A stretch of DNA of 64,000 nt from Plumapathes pennacea (taxonomy: Eukaryota > Cnidaria > Anthozoa > Antipatharia > Myriopathidae), in contig OZ038462.1 in the NCBI GenBank assembly GCA_964036295.1, positions 23,028,863-23,092,862 of the forward strand. The letters run 5' to 3'. Shown here piece after piece: positions 33,601 to 44,880 of the stretch (position 1 is the stretch's first letter; each line of letters starts with the position of its first letter). The translations under genes were made by a program, and so were the position numbers. The notes beneath the pieces were generated by a model. It ran no database searches. It worked only from the letters and a program-made list of their open reading frames with translations, and was not told where the DNA came from.

Positions 33601-33956
33601 GTAAAGTGATTTTTTAAAACATTCAAAGCCCATTTCTAATCTTTCAACTCGTAAATTGTGAATGAGTTTGCTGGAGGTGGGTTAAATTATTTCTAATCGA
33701 ATATCTGCTCAAACGCGACTTTATTTCACACAAACTAAAATAGATATACTTTTCATGAATAGAACTAGCTGAGAACACAACAGAATGCTTGTGCATGGTC
33801 AAAAGCTCTAGTAAAGTCGCTTTTTATATATTGATGCGATTATCAACGGTATAGTTATAAACAAACCTTGGCCCGTGCGTTGTTGATTGGCCTGCGGCAT
33901 GTATGAGATAATTTTAGTCGACAATCTGCAGAACTCAAGCAATTGAGCCAAAATCC
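30690..33956. other. Intergenic region, SLC1 gene to GPCR segment A
   Basis: After the SLC1 3' UTR come a 'TTTCACTCC' repeat (about 31370-31500) and the tandem 'GAGTGGTCACACC' array (31623-32110). Then follows about 1.8 kb of AT-rich sequence in which I see no gene. A short open frame at 32282-32536 has no recognisable similarity. Confidence 0.6.
31623..32110. repeat. Tandem/inverted array of the 'GAGTGGTCACACCTTTAGGTTTCA' repeat
   Basis: One unit is in inverted orientation (31770-31850), followed by three direct ~113-bp units, each with GAGTGGTCACACCTTTAGG, TTTGACAGTTCAGGAGTTGG and GTGAACACTG. Single copies occur at 6028-6480 (split) and 44740-44880. Confidence 0.75.
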
Positions 33957-34487
33957 TCTGCCCAAAAAAACTACCTGCTGTTCAAAACACGGTATGCTAA
34001 TCCTGGGTTAGCATGAAAACGAAACAGTATATATTGAGCTAAAGCAAGCTATTGCAGTTTACTCCGCCAACAATATCGATATAAATTCTGTCTAAGCACC
34101 ATTCGGCTTTAGGAAAAAATACAGGCCTTGAACTGTGAAGTAACATCACTCACACCGGGCTAAGTGTAAATATTGTGCGCAGACCCCTAACAACAACCAT
34201 TTAAGTGCTGCTTTACAGGTCGTTGTGTAGTCTCCGCAGTTTTCAACTTCAAGTTGTTATAAGCGAGGCGGTTTACGGCTTTTTGCTTTGATATTCTGTT
34301 TTAAACGGAAGGGACAAAAGAAGAGTTGCAGGCGGTCCACCTCAGTTGCGTTACATTAGCATATATGCATTTCCTTTGAAGAAGGAAAAATATTACTTTG
34401 CATGCACTGGGTGGCAAGGCAAACATAATGCATCATCAGAAATTGTCCTGGATATCTTTACCGCTTTCGGTAAATGACCGGTCCTGG

Positions 34488-34498
<11 letters not shown>

Positions 34499-34541
<43 letters not shown>

Positions 34542-34542
34542 C
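34499..34542. repeat. Poly-T tract downstream of GPCR 1
   Basis: About 40 T with a single C interruption; absent at the matching position of copy B near 53630. Confidence 0.9.
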
Positions 34543-34886
34543 ATTCTACCTATTCTTTTATGTACACTATTGTATAATGTAAACTATACACCTTCATTAA
34601 CAATAATGACGATCTTTTTACGTTTCTCGGAACTTTTTTTTTATCATTGGAGTATACACAGGCATACAGAATTATACATGCTGCATATACAGTATACACA
34701 CACACTACTGTATACATTACACGCATACATACATACATACTTACATACATACGTTCGGTATCAAGTGATATGTCTACAATCACGGATATGCTCGAGTTTG
34801 TCCAAACAACTTTGGCCGACATGATTTTTTGGGGGTTGCTTTTATTTTGGTTGTTGGTTGCTGCTTTTGTGGTTAGACTGGCAATA

Positions 34887-35978
34887 TTAGACACGGCTGG
34901 TTTTGTCAATAAGTTCGCTGTTCGCATTACTAAATTCAGTCGAGTTCCTTGTTCGGCTCTGCTCTCTTCTCTGATGGCGATTCCTGAGACAGGGAAACAT
35001 CTTTCGCTTCCAACGTTGGGCCGCCTTTCTTAGGTCTGGTTTTCGCAGTGTGTATAGCCAAGGATTGCACACTGATGACATAAACCTGATGTAGTAAATG
35101 ACCCAAACCAGCCACGGTGGAAAATCGCCCTGCACCCAACGCAGCACAAAATATGGAAGCCAACAGAACACGTACACAATGAGGATGATGATACAAGTCA
35201 GGACCGCCTTTCGCTTGCGTCCGACTAGAAGCTTGGTGCTCTGTTTGCGTATCTCGCTTGGAAGGTTTTGCTGTGAAATCATTTTGATTTGTTTGTGCAC
35301 TATACACAGCATGTGGATGTCCATTGATGTTATGACAGCCAGGGGTAGGCAGAAGAAGAGAGCGAAGGAGCAGATCTTGTAGAGGTGTTCGTCTTTCAGG
35401 AACATCTCTTCCGCCGCCTCCACATCTTCGTCATGGGCCAAATCTTCCCTTATTACCCAGACGAGCCTGATGAAGCTCGCAAACAAGGTGGTTATCCATG
35501 TTACTGCCAGGAGGATGTAGACTCGTCGGGGAGTCACGAGCTGTTCGTAGCGCAGAGCATGAAGAATGTACACATAACGATCACATGTGTGCAACAAGAT
35601 ATGAGCCATGGTTGAAAACGAGATGAATTGTATTAAGAAGCTGGAAGACTCGTACACTTCAGAAAAACGGAAACTAAGAAGAGAACTGGCATACACAAGT
35701 GGAACACCGAGCGCACCCATCAAAAGATCAGAAACGGCTAAACTTACGAAGATAAGGTTGCTGGCAGTTCTTAGCGCGCTCTTGCGTGTTATAAGCAGGA
35801 CAACAAACATGTTCGCCACGACAATCAGAAGCGCTACCACGATAAACACAACTATATGCCACTCAACCTGTGAATCTCCATTCTCTATTCCCGCTCCCCA
35901 TTCTGGTCCCTCTGTGTCTAGCGGTGCGTCAGTTCCATTAACAGAGGAGTTGAGTGAGTTGTTGCTCAAAGCCATCAT
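34887..35978 (-). CDS. Class A (rhodopsin-like) GPCR 1, intronless, 363 residues
   Basis: Single exon, start MMALSNN shared with copy 2. The N-terminus has sequons NNS, NSS and NGT. Seven hydrophobic segments are visible. TM1 is 41-63 with N56 (1.50), TM2 has AVSD with D84 (2.50), TM3 ends in DRY (133-135), TM4 has W161, TM6 has CWLP (272-275) and TM7 has NPWLY (305-309). The usual Cys at 3.25 and its ECL2 partner are missing; ECL2 is highly acidic (DEDVEAAEEMFLKDE). The C-tail is 40-50 residues, basic then Ser/Asn-rich. Likely a cell-surface receptor coupling to G proteins. The ligand cannot be told from sequence; absence of the TM3-ECL2 disulphide is shared with melanocortin, lysophospholipid and cannabinoid receptors. 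The paralogue at 52257-53258 is inverted. Confidence 0.9.
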   Translation of the reverse strand: MMALSNNSLNSSVNGTDAPLDTEGPEWGAGIENGDSQVEWHIVVFIVVALLIVVANMFVVLLITRKSALRTASNLIFVSLAVSDLLMGALGVPLVYASSLLSFRFSEVYESSSFLIQFISFSTMAHILLHTCDRYVYILHALRYEQLVTPRRVYILLAVTWITTLFASFIRLVWVIREDLAHDEDVEAAEEMFLKDEHLYKICSFALFFCLPLAVITSMDIHMLCIVHKQIKMISQQNLPSEIRKQSTKLLVGRKRKAVLTCIIILIVYVFCWLPYFVLRWVQGDFPPWLVWVIYYIRFMSSVCNPWLYTLRKPDLRKAAQRWKRKMFPCLRNRHQRREQSRTRNSTEFSNANSELIDKTSRV

Positions 35979-36061
35979 TCGGTTTCACGACACAGCGTCA
36001 AGCTCGGATACTGCCGGTTTGTACAAATAGCAGTTTACGAGAATCACCTGTCCGAAAAGGC

Positions 36062-36082
36062 TGCCCCCCCCCCCCCCCCCCC
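36062..36082. repeat. Poly-C run
   Basis: About 19 C just upstream of GPCR 1; copy B lacks it (52160-52170 reads ATGACCGGGTGG). Confidence 0.85.
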
Positions 36083-36826
36083 GGTCATTATTGCTAATAG
36101 TGATATTTGGGATTCTACTCGAACAGATGTTTGAATCAACTTAGCATATTTTATTCCATCGTTGTAAATGTCAGATTTTAATCAATTTTCATCGCATCAT
36201 ATTCCCGGGCCGTAAAAAAGGGATATTACATTAAGTACGTGGAGGATTTCATTTCACTCTAGCCCAAAAACTCAAGATTAAAACTCGAACGTGGCTCAAA
36301 AACTCAATTTTATATAGTGATATTTATGCAGCTATTGTAGCTTGTTATTCGATTGAAATTGACAGTTCGGTAAGTAGAAGCTCTCCAGGTTTAATTGTTT
36401 AAGTCGCGTGTTTTTAGATGAATTCTAGTCAATACTAAATGGCGTATTCAAAGTTTTTTTTTTTTTTTTTTTGTTTTGTTTTGTTTTTCTTTCTGAGAAA
36501 GTCGTACCCTTTCAATAATTTATTATGAAATTCTACGTTTAAGGTGTGGAGCGGAATTGAAACTGTCATCTATTAACCGGTCTTTCAATTGGAAAGCGGC
36601 AATATACCGCGTGGTGTTCTAATTGAAAGCAGCGATCATTTCAGAAATACGACCTGTCGTCTTTTTGAACATCAATTTAGGAACACCGTTGGTCTGTCAC
36701 AGTTGAAACCAAACTTCGCACTGTGTAAATTTATAGCCTGTGTGCAGAAGTCTTAAAAACTAGCAGCAGGTGTTGCCGTCACATGGTGTACGGTGGTCGT
36801 TATCACTAAATACGCGAAAAACTGTA

Positions 36827-38400
36827 GTCAGAATGTTTGACATGTATATAAATTACTGCGGATACAATCATGGTGAGAAGTCGTTGGAACACTCCTCTTA
36901 CGCACATCCGGAGCACAATGTAAATCCGTACAACCTTTGGGGGTCTCATATTTCTTGTTTTCAAGTCCCTCCCCCTCCCCTCCATTCAATGTTGGCCCGT
37001 GGTGCAGCTATAAGCCGAAACATGCTGAACTGCCCAACATTGAATGGGGGGGGGGGGGAAGGGGTAAACTTGAAATCGTCCCAACAATTTTTACCATGAT
37101 TGTGTTTGTTCCGCAGAAGTAAAATCGCCGTTTAAGGTTCTTGGACTGAAGGGACGGGAAATATTTTGATACACCTTGGCAGATATTGTCTCAAGACATC
37201 ATTTTACGTCTAGTATATAAAAAACAGAAACGAGAAACTGTCCGCTAGCAGAAAATAGGGCCCACATTAGGCTTCTAAAGGTTAAAAGCTCTGGTGACAG
37301 GGAATTTATATATTTTTAAGTAGCTACATTTTACAGTAAGACGATTGACTGTATTGAAAAGATGTTAAACATATTTAGTGTAAAGGGAAATGGATCCTCG
37401 TTGAATTTCCTATTTGAAAGGGGTGCAGTATTCACGTATGCCGAGTCTGGTACCGGGGTGCAGCTGTTTAGCGGCGGAAAATCACCGTGACGGCAAGTTT
37501 CATTCACGGATTGTTGTTGTAGGAATTGCTTATAACACCTGATATTTCGACGAATCGAATAATAATTCATACAGCTTGCGAAAAGCCGTGTTATGGCAGC
37601 GACAACTGTTCATGTGATTCATGTGATGTCAGGAGATTGCTCAACATTACACCAGACAATACTCCGTAGTTTGTGGTTCAAATTTGGCCGTTTTGAAACA
37701 GTTCAAAACTGGAAAAGTGTATTACCGTGAATAGTTATATCTGAAGCCCATATTGATGCATAATCCGCTTAATGTTTCCCTCGTATAGAAGGAAAAACAA
37801 CAATACTCCGCTGAACGACAACAAAAGAGATAATTGGATTCAACTTATTTGTTTGACTAAAAGGGAGTAATGTTCTAAACACAAAAAATTCTTTCGTGAA
37901 ATTAGTAAAAAATGCATTGAAAGATTTACCTAACGTTTGTCAAACATATCGCGTTTATAGTTTTGTTGAAAATTGTCTTAATTTTTTTATTCAACATTGT
38001 ACTGTGGAGTATTGATGGAGTAACGACAAACTGGGCCAGACGAGGTCAAAAACAAAGAATCAAATTTCACTCGAGAATACGGTACCGGCTAATAAAAAGA
38101 ATGAAACTGTTATCTCCGAGGTCTGAAACACGTATCGCATGCTTGTTGCACTGCATGATGCTCTGATATCAGGCAGAATACAGTTCCTACAGTAAGCACA
38201 CAATGTAACAAAACGGCTTTAAGTAACGCAATCGGCACTTAACGGTCAAATATTATACACGTTTGTGAATAGACTTCAACCAATTCTGAAATCACAGTTA
38301 TCTTCTCTATAGAGCACTCATAAACATGCCCAAGTTGGTGGTTGTAGCTCTTTTTCCCTTAGTTCCAGAAGCGTTTAAACATTTTTTACCGTTTTCAGAC
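36827..38400. mobile_element. Insertion (~1.57 kb) present only in duplication copy A
   Basis: Copy B reads straight through (CGCGAAAAACTGTAGGTAGTACGACC in reverse complement, 51204-51225). Copy A has 1.57 kb between ...ACTGTA and ...GTAGGTAGTACG, consistent with a GTA-type short target duplication. The interior has a palindrome (CCATTCAATGTTGG/CCAACATTGAATGG near 36980-37045) but no coding region that I recognise. Confidence 0.6.
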
Positions 38401-38505
38401 AGTAGGTAGTACGACCATTTTTCCAGGTATATATTGTTTTTACCTCATTGATAATGTAGATTAAGGATAGGAATCATGCACGGCAATAGAAACTACTCAC
38501 TGTTA

Positions 38506-38769
38506 AGGAGGCAGTGTGGCCGAGTGGTTAGGGCGCCGGACTTGAAATCCGGAGGTCCCAGGTCTGACCACTAACTGAATTTGCAACACGGTAGCCCTGA
38601 GTTCAAATCCTCGGCCACACTACATAAATAGCCAACTGGTTAGCCTCCGACCAGTTGGGATTCTTAACACATTTGCGTTCAGTTTATGATATTTGGTTTC
38701 TGCATTTCAAGTCTCCCCAATTGGCAAGTTGAGACTTAAATAAAGTGATTTATTTATCTATTTTATTTT
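38506..38769 (+). mobile_element. tRNA-derived SINE with 7-bp target duplication
   Basis: The head (38509-38621) is tRNA-like. It has A box TGGCCGAGTGG (38517-38527), a TGA anticodon in loop CTTGAAA between CCGGA/TCCGG stem arms (tRNA-Ser-like), and B box GTTCAAATCC (38601-38610). The body contains the self-complementary CCAACTGGT...ACCAGTTGGG and an A/T-rich tail. Direct repeats ACTGTTA at 38499-38505 and 38770-38776 flank it. A and B boxes are about 75 bp apart, and the T-stem is imperfect, so it is a SINE and not a functional tRNA. Confidence 0.75.
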
Positions 38770-39056
38770 ACTGTTATGCGTCACCCGCAGAATCACCTGT
38801 GAAGGAGAGAAGATCATTTCTATCCCCCAGTCAAACTCTGAACCGTTAAAGATATGTGCCGCGCGTCTCGAACAAAACTGTCGCCAGAAACAGTCAATAA
38901 ATACCGCACTCTCGTTCAGAAATTGACTCTCTGTTCCCCCCTTAACTTTTCAGTTCATTCTGTTCCAATAAGATCCCATGTGTTGTGTGTGCACGGCTGT
39001 TAAAGTGCTACTGCGATGAAATTTGAGTGGATCAAATCGGTATAACTTTTGCCGAC

Positions 39057-40256
39057 TACAGTCAAAGCTCTCCTTGCAACCACTCTCGTAGTCTCGTAAG
39101 CGACCACCATTGTGAAACCCCAAACTCTGTAATTAAAAGCTCTTGTACGCGACCGCTCCCTTAAGCATCCGCGACCACTTTTGGGAATTACCAACTGGCC
39201 TTTTCTTTTGTTTAATCTCTTGTAAGCGACCACTCAAAAGGTCTGAATCGTATTAGTCAACACTTTACTGTATTATTAAGGTAAAGGTTCGCGCGCTCGA
39301 TAAAGGTTCGCGCGTTCCTCAAAAATATTCTCGAAAAAAAGTAATTGTAGCGTTGCTATTTAAGATATATACGCGTACAATATATCGTTGTAAAGGTCTG
39401 GGACTGAAGAATGCAGTACTACATTTTTCATACACGGCAATCTAGTACTACATTTTTCATACACGGTAAAGGTAGAGTGCGATCTAGGTCAGATCGATGA
39501 AAGATTTTCGCGAAAAATCAGGTCTTTCGGGAAACAAAACTTTTGAGCGTTTTAATAGTCAATATTGCTCAAATTTACGTGAGCTGTAGCAACATATTCT
39601 TCTCCAGTACTGTGAGAGCGATTTTTGAATTTTTGTTTCGTTCATTTTTTATTAAATAGTTTGTACAAAATACGGGTTTTGAAACGCTCCCTTCACTTTA
39701 AAAGAGAATAAAATCTGTACAACAAAACGGATCAAAATTCGCTCACACGGTATTTTAGTCAACTTCATTGAGTATCAGAAAAAAGTTGTTTTAGCATTTT
39801 CAAATAAAACCGACAGAAGTTTTTTTTCCCGTTTCTTTTTTCAAATTAACCTCAATTGCAATTCACCTTTAATGTGCCTGAAAACAATAACACTAGATCT
39901 GTAATCTGCCGTCAAAGACCTTTACAACGATATATAATACGTGTATGTATGTTAAATTGTAACGCTACAATGATTTTTTGAAGAATGGGGCGCGCGAACC
40001 TTTATCGAGACCTTAAAGTGAACGCTACAATTGCTCGCATTTACAGCAATAATATGACATATTGTGCTAATGGTTCGTTTAAGAAGTTCTCAAAAACTTC
40101 AAGGGAGTTTTGGGTTGAGCATCCGGGCGGCTTTACCCAGCCTCTATTGTTTCAGCGTATGGTCGCTTACAAGAGCCCATTTTTGTAAGCGACCAGCTCT
40201 AGTTACGACCACTTTTTCGAATTTCTGAGGTGGTCGCCTACGAGAGCTTTGACTGT
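39057..40256. mobile_element. ~1.2-kb TIR element, ACAGTCAAAGCTCTC ends
   Basis: The left end is ACAGTCAAAGCTCTCC and the right end GAGAGCTTTGACTGT, with subterminal repeats of TCGTAAGCGACCACC on both sides. TA/TT flanks suggest Tc1/mariner-like non-autonomous DNA. It contains the nested element 39281-40013. No transposase. Confidence 0.7.
39281..40013. mobile_element. Nested TIR element, AAGGTAAAGGTTCGCGCG ends
   Basis: Left: AAGGTAAAGGTTCGCGCG... TTTACAACGATATA (inverted order). Right: GCGCGCGAACCTTTATCGAGACCTT. About 120 bp of each end are inverted copies (GTAGCGTT, CGATATAT and AAAGGTCT/AGACCTTT blocks). It lies inside the 39057-40256 element. Its short open frame (39985-40188) is not a gene. 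Confidence 0.65.
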
Positions 40257-40314
40257 TAAGCTAATCAACTTGTAAAGAAGCTTTCTGATCCACATATATC
40301 CTTTTTAGGCAAAG

Positions 40315-40500
40315 ACCTGGTACCTGTTCCATCAGTCAAGAATCTGGGGGTCATCCTCGATTCTGGTCTGACTTTTAAACAACCACATTACAGCCTTAAC
40401 CTCTTCGTAACTGTCTACCTTTTGCCAGATAAATCGAGTCCGCCACCAAATCTACCCTATTAGTCATTCTAAACTCACTTGTCCCCAGGGCCAAATTTAT
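40315..40500 (+). pseudogene. Degenerate LINE reverse-transcriptase C-terminal fragment
   Basis: Translation reads GKDLVPVPSVKNLGVILDSG then LTFKQ before decaying, a typical post-catalytic segment of Jockey/CR1-type LINE reverse transcriptase. It ends shortly upstream of the SLC1 pseudogene start. Confidence 0.65.
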
Positions 40501-42966
40501 TGTTTTATGACCGGGAATATACAGTAGTTTTGAATATTCTGGTTGAGTGAACGTTTTGCTCACTCAACCAATCCGCGTTTGTGATTATGGCGTTGTGCAG
40601 TGATAAGGCAGATTGCGGTATACGTTGTTGCGTTGAATTATGTCGCTCTCTCCGCCGAAATATGCTCCTGGTTCTCATAATCTTCGGGGCAATCATCGGC
40701 TTCATCGTGGGAATCACAATCAGAAACCAAGTGAACGAAATCCGCGATCCAGAGAAGAAAGCAACCGTAACAATGCTGGTTGGTTTTATGGGCGAGCTGT
40801 TCATGAACGCGCTAAAGTTTCTCATCCTTCCACTGATCGTAGCCAGTCTCATCACTGCATTAACTACGATGGACTCAAAAGCGACGGGAAACGTCGGTCT
40901 GAGAACTCTCATCTACTACTTCGTCACGATGCTGTTGGCTGTCCTCTTGGGAGTCGTAATGGTTACCAGTATTAAACCCGGTGCGCGGTCTGGTAGACCC
41001 GGCTTAGAGCGAATGGAGTTGATCGTCGGTAGGACTTTGGATTCTTTCTTGGATTTATTGAGGTAAATATTGCTTTATGATTTTAGCCCCACCCATTCAA
41101 CCAGCAAACTGTTTGTCTTTACATGTATCAGTTACTACCGAGTGATGTTTCAGATTTTTGTTTCTCGGGGACTTATCGGGAACAGTAGTTGTTTACACAC
41201 ACAGTGTTCACGAATACGTTTCTGACTATATTTGAACTCACTTGATTTCACAACATGAGGGACGAAAAAAACCTGAAATCCTGGACATCAAAGCCAATCT
41301 AATAGACGTTATATACAACCCAGACAGGCTCGAACCTGATTGGCCGTAGGCTAAACTGGGCAGACAACAATACCGATCTGACTGCATGAATACCAAGACC
41401 GTAAATATATGCAAGACTATTATGAGATGCGCATCAAAAAAAGAACATCAAAACGAGGCTGTGAGGGCATGACTGCGAAATCCCACACTAAAGTCTATAA
41501 ATATCACCCTGCATATCTTTTTTGGATTATATCCAATAATGCTGAAAAGCTCCAAAATTGTGAATTCTTATGTGCTCTTCGTGATGTAAGTGGATATTTT
41601 CGTGTTGGGTCTGTTACATTGACCATTTTATTTAAAAGTGAGTCGTTGTCCATCAAAATATATAATGTATTTATTTTATTCGAGCCTGCCCTTAAGCCTG
41701 CGAATGAGCCAATGGTAATTATTTTGCTCGATTTTTGCTTCGGTTTTTATTCAGACAAAAACAAGATACGTCTCTGTCCCGGCCAATGTCGTGTACAAGA
41801 ATCGTACACTGGATGGCAGTCCTTTCAGTCCAAACTCCAAAACCCAGGTCTTCTTCAATGGGACGCACAACATTTCTGTGGAGCGCGAAGTAATTTACGA
41901 AGGATCTGATACAGTGCCTTCCGGAACAGAAAACAGAAATTCCATGAACGTCCTTGGAATTGCTGTGTTCTCTATTATCTTCGGGGTAATGCTGGGAAAG
42001 TGTGGCGAGAAGGGAAAGCCACTAAAAGATTTCTTCATCTCCTTGAATGAAGTTACCATGAAGATTATTGGCTTAGTCATGTGGTATGTCGATTCGTTCA
42101 TTTTGAATAATTTTGTTCGCGTCAGATGAGCTGAATTCTTTCCAATGTCTTTTGTTTTATCTTGTTTCATCGGTCTGTCAGCAGAGCAGGTTCTGCGTAA
42201 AGGTTATTTTAAATTCATCAGATACAGTTTACTACTTTTAGTGATTTCATTGCTATATATTTTGCCCAACTGTGAGATTCAGATTTCAAGGTTTTAGATA
42301 ACGTCTTTTAAAGGTACATTTGTTTGTCCTTGCGTTCCAGGGTTTCCCCGATAGGCATTGCGAGCTTGTTAGCCGGCAAGTTGGTGCAAATGGGTGACAT
42401 TGGCAACATTTTCCAGTCGCTTGGGATTATGGTTGGCACGGCAGTTGCAGGTCTTCTGATCCATGGCCTTATCATTCTCCCCCTTGTCAGTATCTCATAG
42501 TCACAAGGAAGAACCCTCTGCCATTCTTCGTGGCTATGGCAGACGCTTTGGTCACTGCATTTGGAACAACTTCCAGGTAAGGATGCCTGAGAGGACGTTT
42601 AGGGCGCGTTTAGGGCACTTTTTTTTTTTTGTTGTTCAACTCCGAAACCGGAGCAACACTTTAACTGGCGTAACGCGTTTTCTGGGTCATTCCGAATAAA
42701 TTACTCCGATTTACATCTGAAGTAGATCACGGTACTCCATTTATATTATATTTCGCGAGATGTTTGTAGTTTCGAGTGTGTGTAAAGTGTCGTGTTCCTT
42801 TATGGAGGGTGTCTGTCTTAGAGAGAGAGGTGCCCTTCCTTGGTCCGCTTGGTAGATGTTTATAGAGGTGCTAGCCTTGTAGACACCAGAAGAAGAATTT
42901 ACTGTACAGTGTTAATTCGTACTTACAGAAAAGGGAAATTTACACTAACTTACAGTAATTTACTAC

Positions 42967-43742
42967 AGTGAACTCTATCTAAGGCGGACACCCTCGGGAC
43001 TAGCAATTATTGTCCTTAGAGAGAGTTGATGTAGCCTGACACCCAAACCGGAGTTTTATTACAGAGTAAACGATAGTCAAATGGCATATTGACGGACTAG
43101 TTGCGTGTCTTTAAGTTCTAACAGCGGCAAATGTTAAAATATATGGTATCCTAATCCAACAACTCATATGCACTTTGAACGTTTGTGAAATAACCTTGAA
43201 CTAGCTTGCGTCGCTTGCTGTTTACTCGGAGAGGGGTGAATTTGTAAAGGTCGCGGAGAAAGGTTAAACCGCGAGGGTGGATATGGGCTTGAAGTTCCAT
43301 GCAAGTACACACTTCGAGTTATTCCAGAGGCCGTGACCTGGATTGCAAAAAAAAAAAAAAAAAAAAAAAAACGTGAAAATTGGAAGTGCCGTTGCTCAGA
43401 ACCAAGAGCGGGAAAAGCGAAAAAAGAGTGCAAGTTGTGACTAGTAAAAGACTACGCAAATGAGTTGTTTTTCGATTGCAAAGTAAAGTACAATAGACTG
43501 ATTCAGATTGTGCTTACTTTATTTGTCTATGCGGTAGGCCTTTCTCCGCTATATATGTGTGGCCTGTTACAAAATTTTGCAAACATCCGGTGTCCGCTTT
43601 GAGAGGTAGTTCGAACCAAAAAGTCGAAAAAAGGTGTCCGATCTCCGTCGTAGAGAGAGAGAGCTCAGTTACAAAAGTGAAATGCGGCCGGGACCAAATG
43701 TTCTGTCCGCTTTAGAGAGGTGTCTGCTTAGAGAGAGTGGAC
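42967..43742. mobile_element. ~775-bp TIR element, CAGTGAACTCTATCTAAGG ends
   Basis: The left end is CAGTGAACTCTATCTAAGGC and the right end GAGAGAGTGGACTG, with subterminal TGTCCGC(TTT)AGAGAG motifs. A larger member of the family at 7636-7803. It sits in intron 4 of the SLC1 pseudogene and contains a poly-A run at 43347-43370. Confidence 0.6.
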
Positions 43743-44119
43743 TGTGTATATAAGTGTCCTTATGGAAGGTTTGTCCACTTTAAGATAATTATGTTCTCTT
43801 CTTTATAGCGGCGTTTCCGTTTTAAAGTATATTCAACTCACTTTAGTTCTCTGTGATTTTTATCTTTGTCTCCGGCTACATTTACAGTGCTGCCACACTG
43901 CCAACTACCATGCGGTGTTTGGAAGAAAATCTTGGCTACGACCAGCGTGTCACTCGTTTCGTTCTTCCCCTCGGTGCTACAATCAACATGGACGAAGCCG
44001 TTGGTGCTATCTGGGTCGCTCAAATAAACGACATAACTCTCGATCCTGGACAGTACGTCACCATCATGTAAGACTACATATACAGTACGTCACCATCATG
44101 TAAGACGCGTTCCCGTGTA

Positions 44120-44280
44120 CTATAGCCTCATCTAAACACGCGGGAAGTTGGGAGAACACGAAAGTAGCGTATGGCAGCCACGAGGCCGACGAGTGGTTTC
44201 CCTAGCTACTCAAGTGTTGTCCCAACTTCCCAAGTGTTAAGATGAGGCTTTATTACACCGGAACGCGTTATATGTTTCTT
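44120..44280. mobile_element. Fold-back MITE, GCCTCATCTAAACACGCGGG arms, second copy
   Basis: Same arms as the element at 25678-25830 (GCCTCATCTAAACACGCGGG / GTGTTAAGATGAGGC), followed by TTATTACACCGGAACGCGTTATA. It lies just after the duplicated exon 5 donor of the SLC1 pseudogene. Confidence 0.7.
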
Positions 44281-44739
44281 TTATATAAAATAATTAGTCA
44301 ATAACATACATCACGTATCACGTCAGCGCGCAATATACTTTCATCTTACAAGGTTATTTAGCCAATCAGAACGCGCGTATCATAGTTATTTTATAATACA
44401 TAATTTATATAGTCTTGTGTTTGTGTGCGTGGGCGTGTCTTCTGTGTGTGTGTCCGTAGTTCAACGCTTTACAAAAGAGAATATACAGTTCTCTTTTCTT
44501 TTCTTCCAATGGTGTGCATGTTCTTACATTTCTTTCCACTTATTTCTCACGGCTTAACATCCCTCGCTGCTGCAGTGGGCGCGGCTGCTATTCCAACTAC
44601 AGGCCTGGTTTCCCTGTTGGTTGTCTTGCAATCAGTCAGCTTACCACTAGCTGACATTGGTCTTTTGTTGGCTGTTGATTGGTTTATGTAAGTAATGTCA
44701 TATACTTAATTGTATATACCTTATATACCTAAAGGTATA

Positions 44740-44880
44740 ATCACTCAAATGAAAACGAAAGCTCTCAATAAGGCAGTGTTCACTTCCAGCTCCTGAACTG
44801 TCGAATGAAACCTAAAGGTATTACCACTCAAATAAAGGCTCTCAGTGGTCAGATTGTAATTGCAGTGTTCACATTGTTGT
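44740..44880. repeat. 'GAGTGGTCACACC' dispersed repeat, inverted orientation
   Basis: Two partial units with CACTCAAATGAAAACGAAAGCTCTC, CACTTCCAGCTCCTGAACTG and AATGAAACCTAAAGG, reverse-oriented relative to 31853-32110. Intron 6 of the pseudogene. Confidence 0.65.

Larger units (their letters stand above)
33957..38450. repeat. Inverted segmental duplication, copy A (contains GPCR 1)
   Basis: In reverse complement this matches 51160-56877 over both flanks of the GPCR. At the left edge, GGTATGCTAATCCTGGGTTAG at about 34000 pairs with CTAACCCAGGATTAGCATACC at about 56825. At the right edge, CGCGAAAAACTGTA at 36814 and GGTAGTACGACC at about 38405 pair with copy B near 51200-51225. Copy A alone carries a ~1.57-kb insertion (36827-38400); copy B alone carries a 2745-bp element. 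Confidence 0.85.

Noticed and set aside
35608-36030. Plus-strand 140-codon frame opposite GPCR 1 (and its counterpart at 52355-52841)
   Set aside because: Antisense shadow of the receptor coding sequence; it follows GPCR codon structure.
38509-38621. A functional tRNA-Ser(TGA) gene
   Set aside because: The T-stem is imperfect, the A-to-B box distance is too long and the acceptor ends do not pair as 7 bp. Target duplications and a SINE-like tail follow.
41153-41183. Possible replacement for pseudogene exon 2 (AG|ATTTTTG... GGAACA|GTAGTT)
   Set aside because: The phase would fit, but the encoded residues share nothing with the family exon and the other lesions remain.
41409-41909. 166-codon plus frame overlapping SLC1 pseudogene exon 3
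   Set aside because: Out of frame with the transporter exon and without similarity. I also searched 41063-41754 for the missing exon 2 and found no NxFPxN-like exon.
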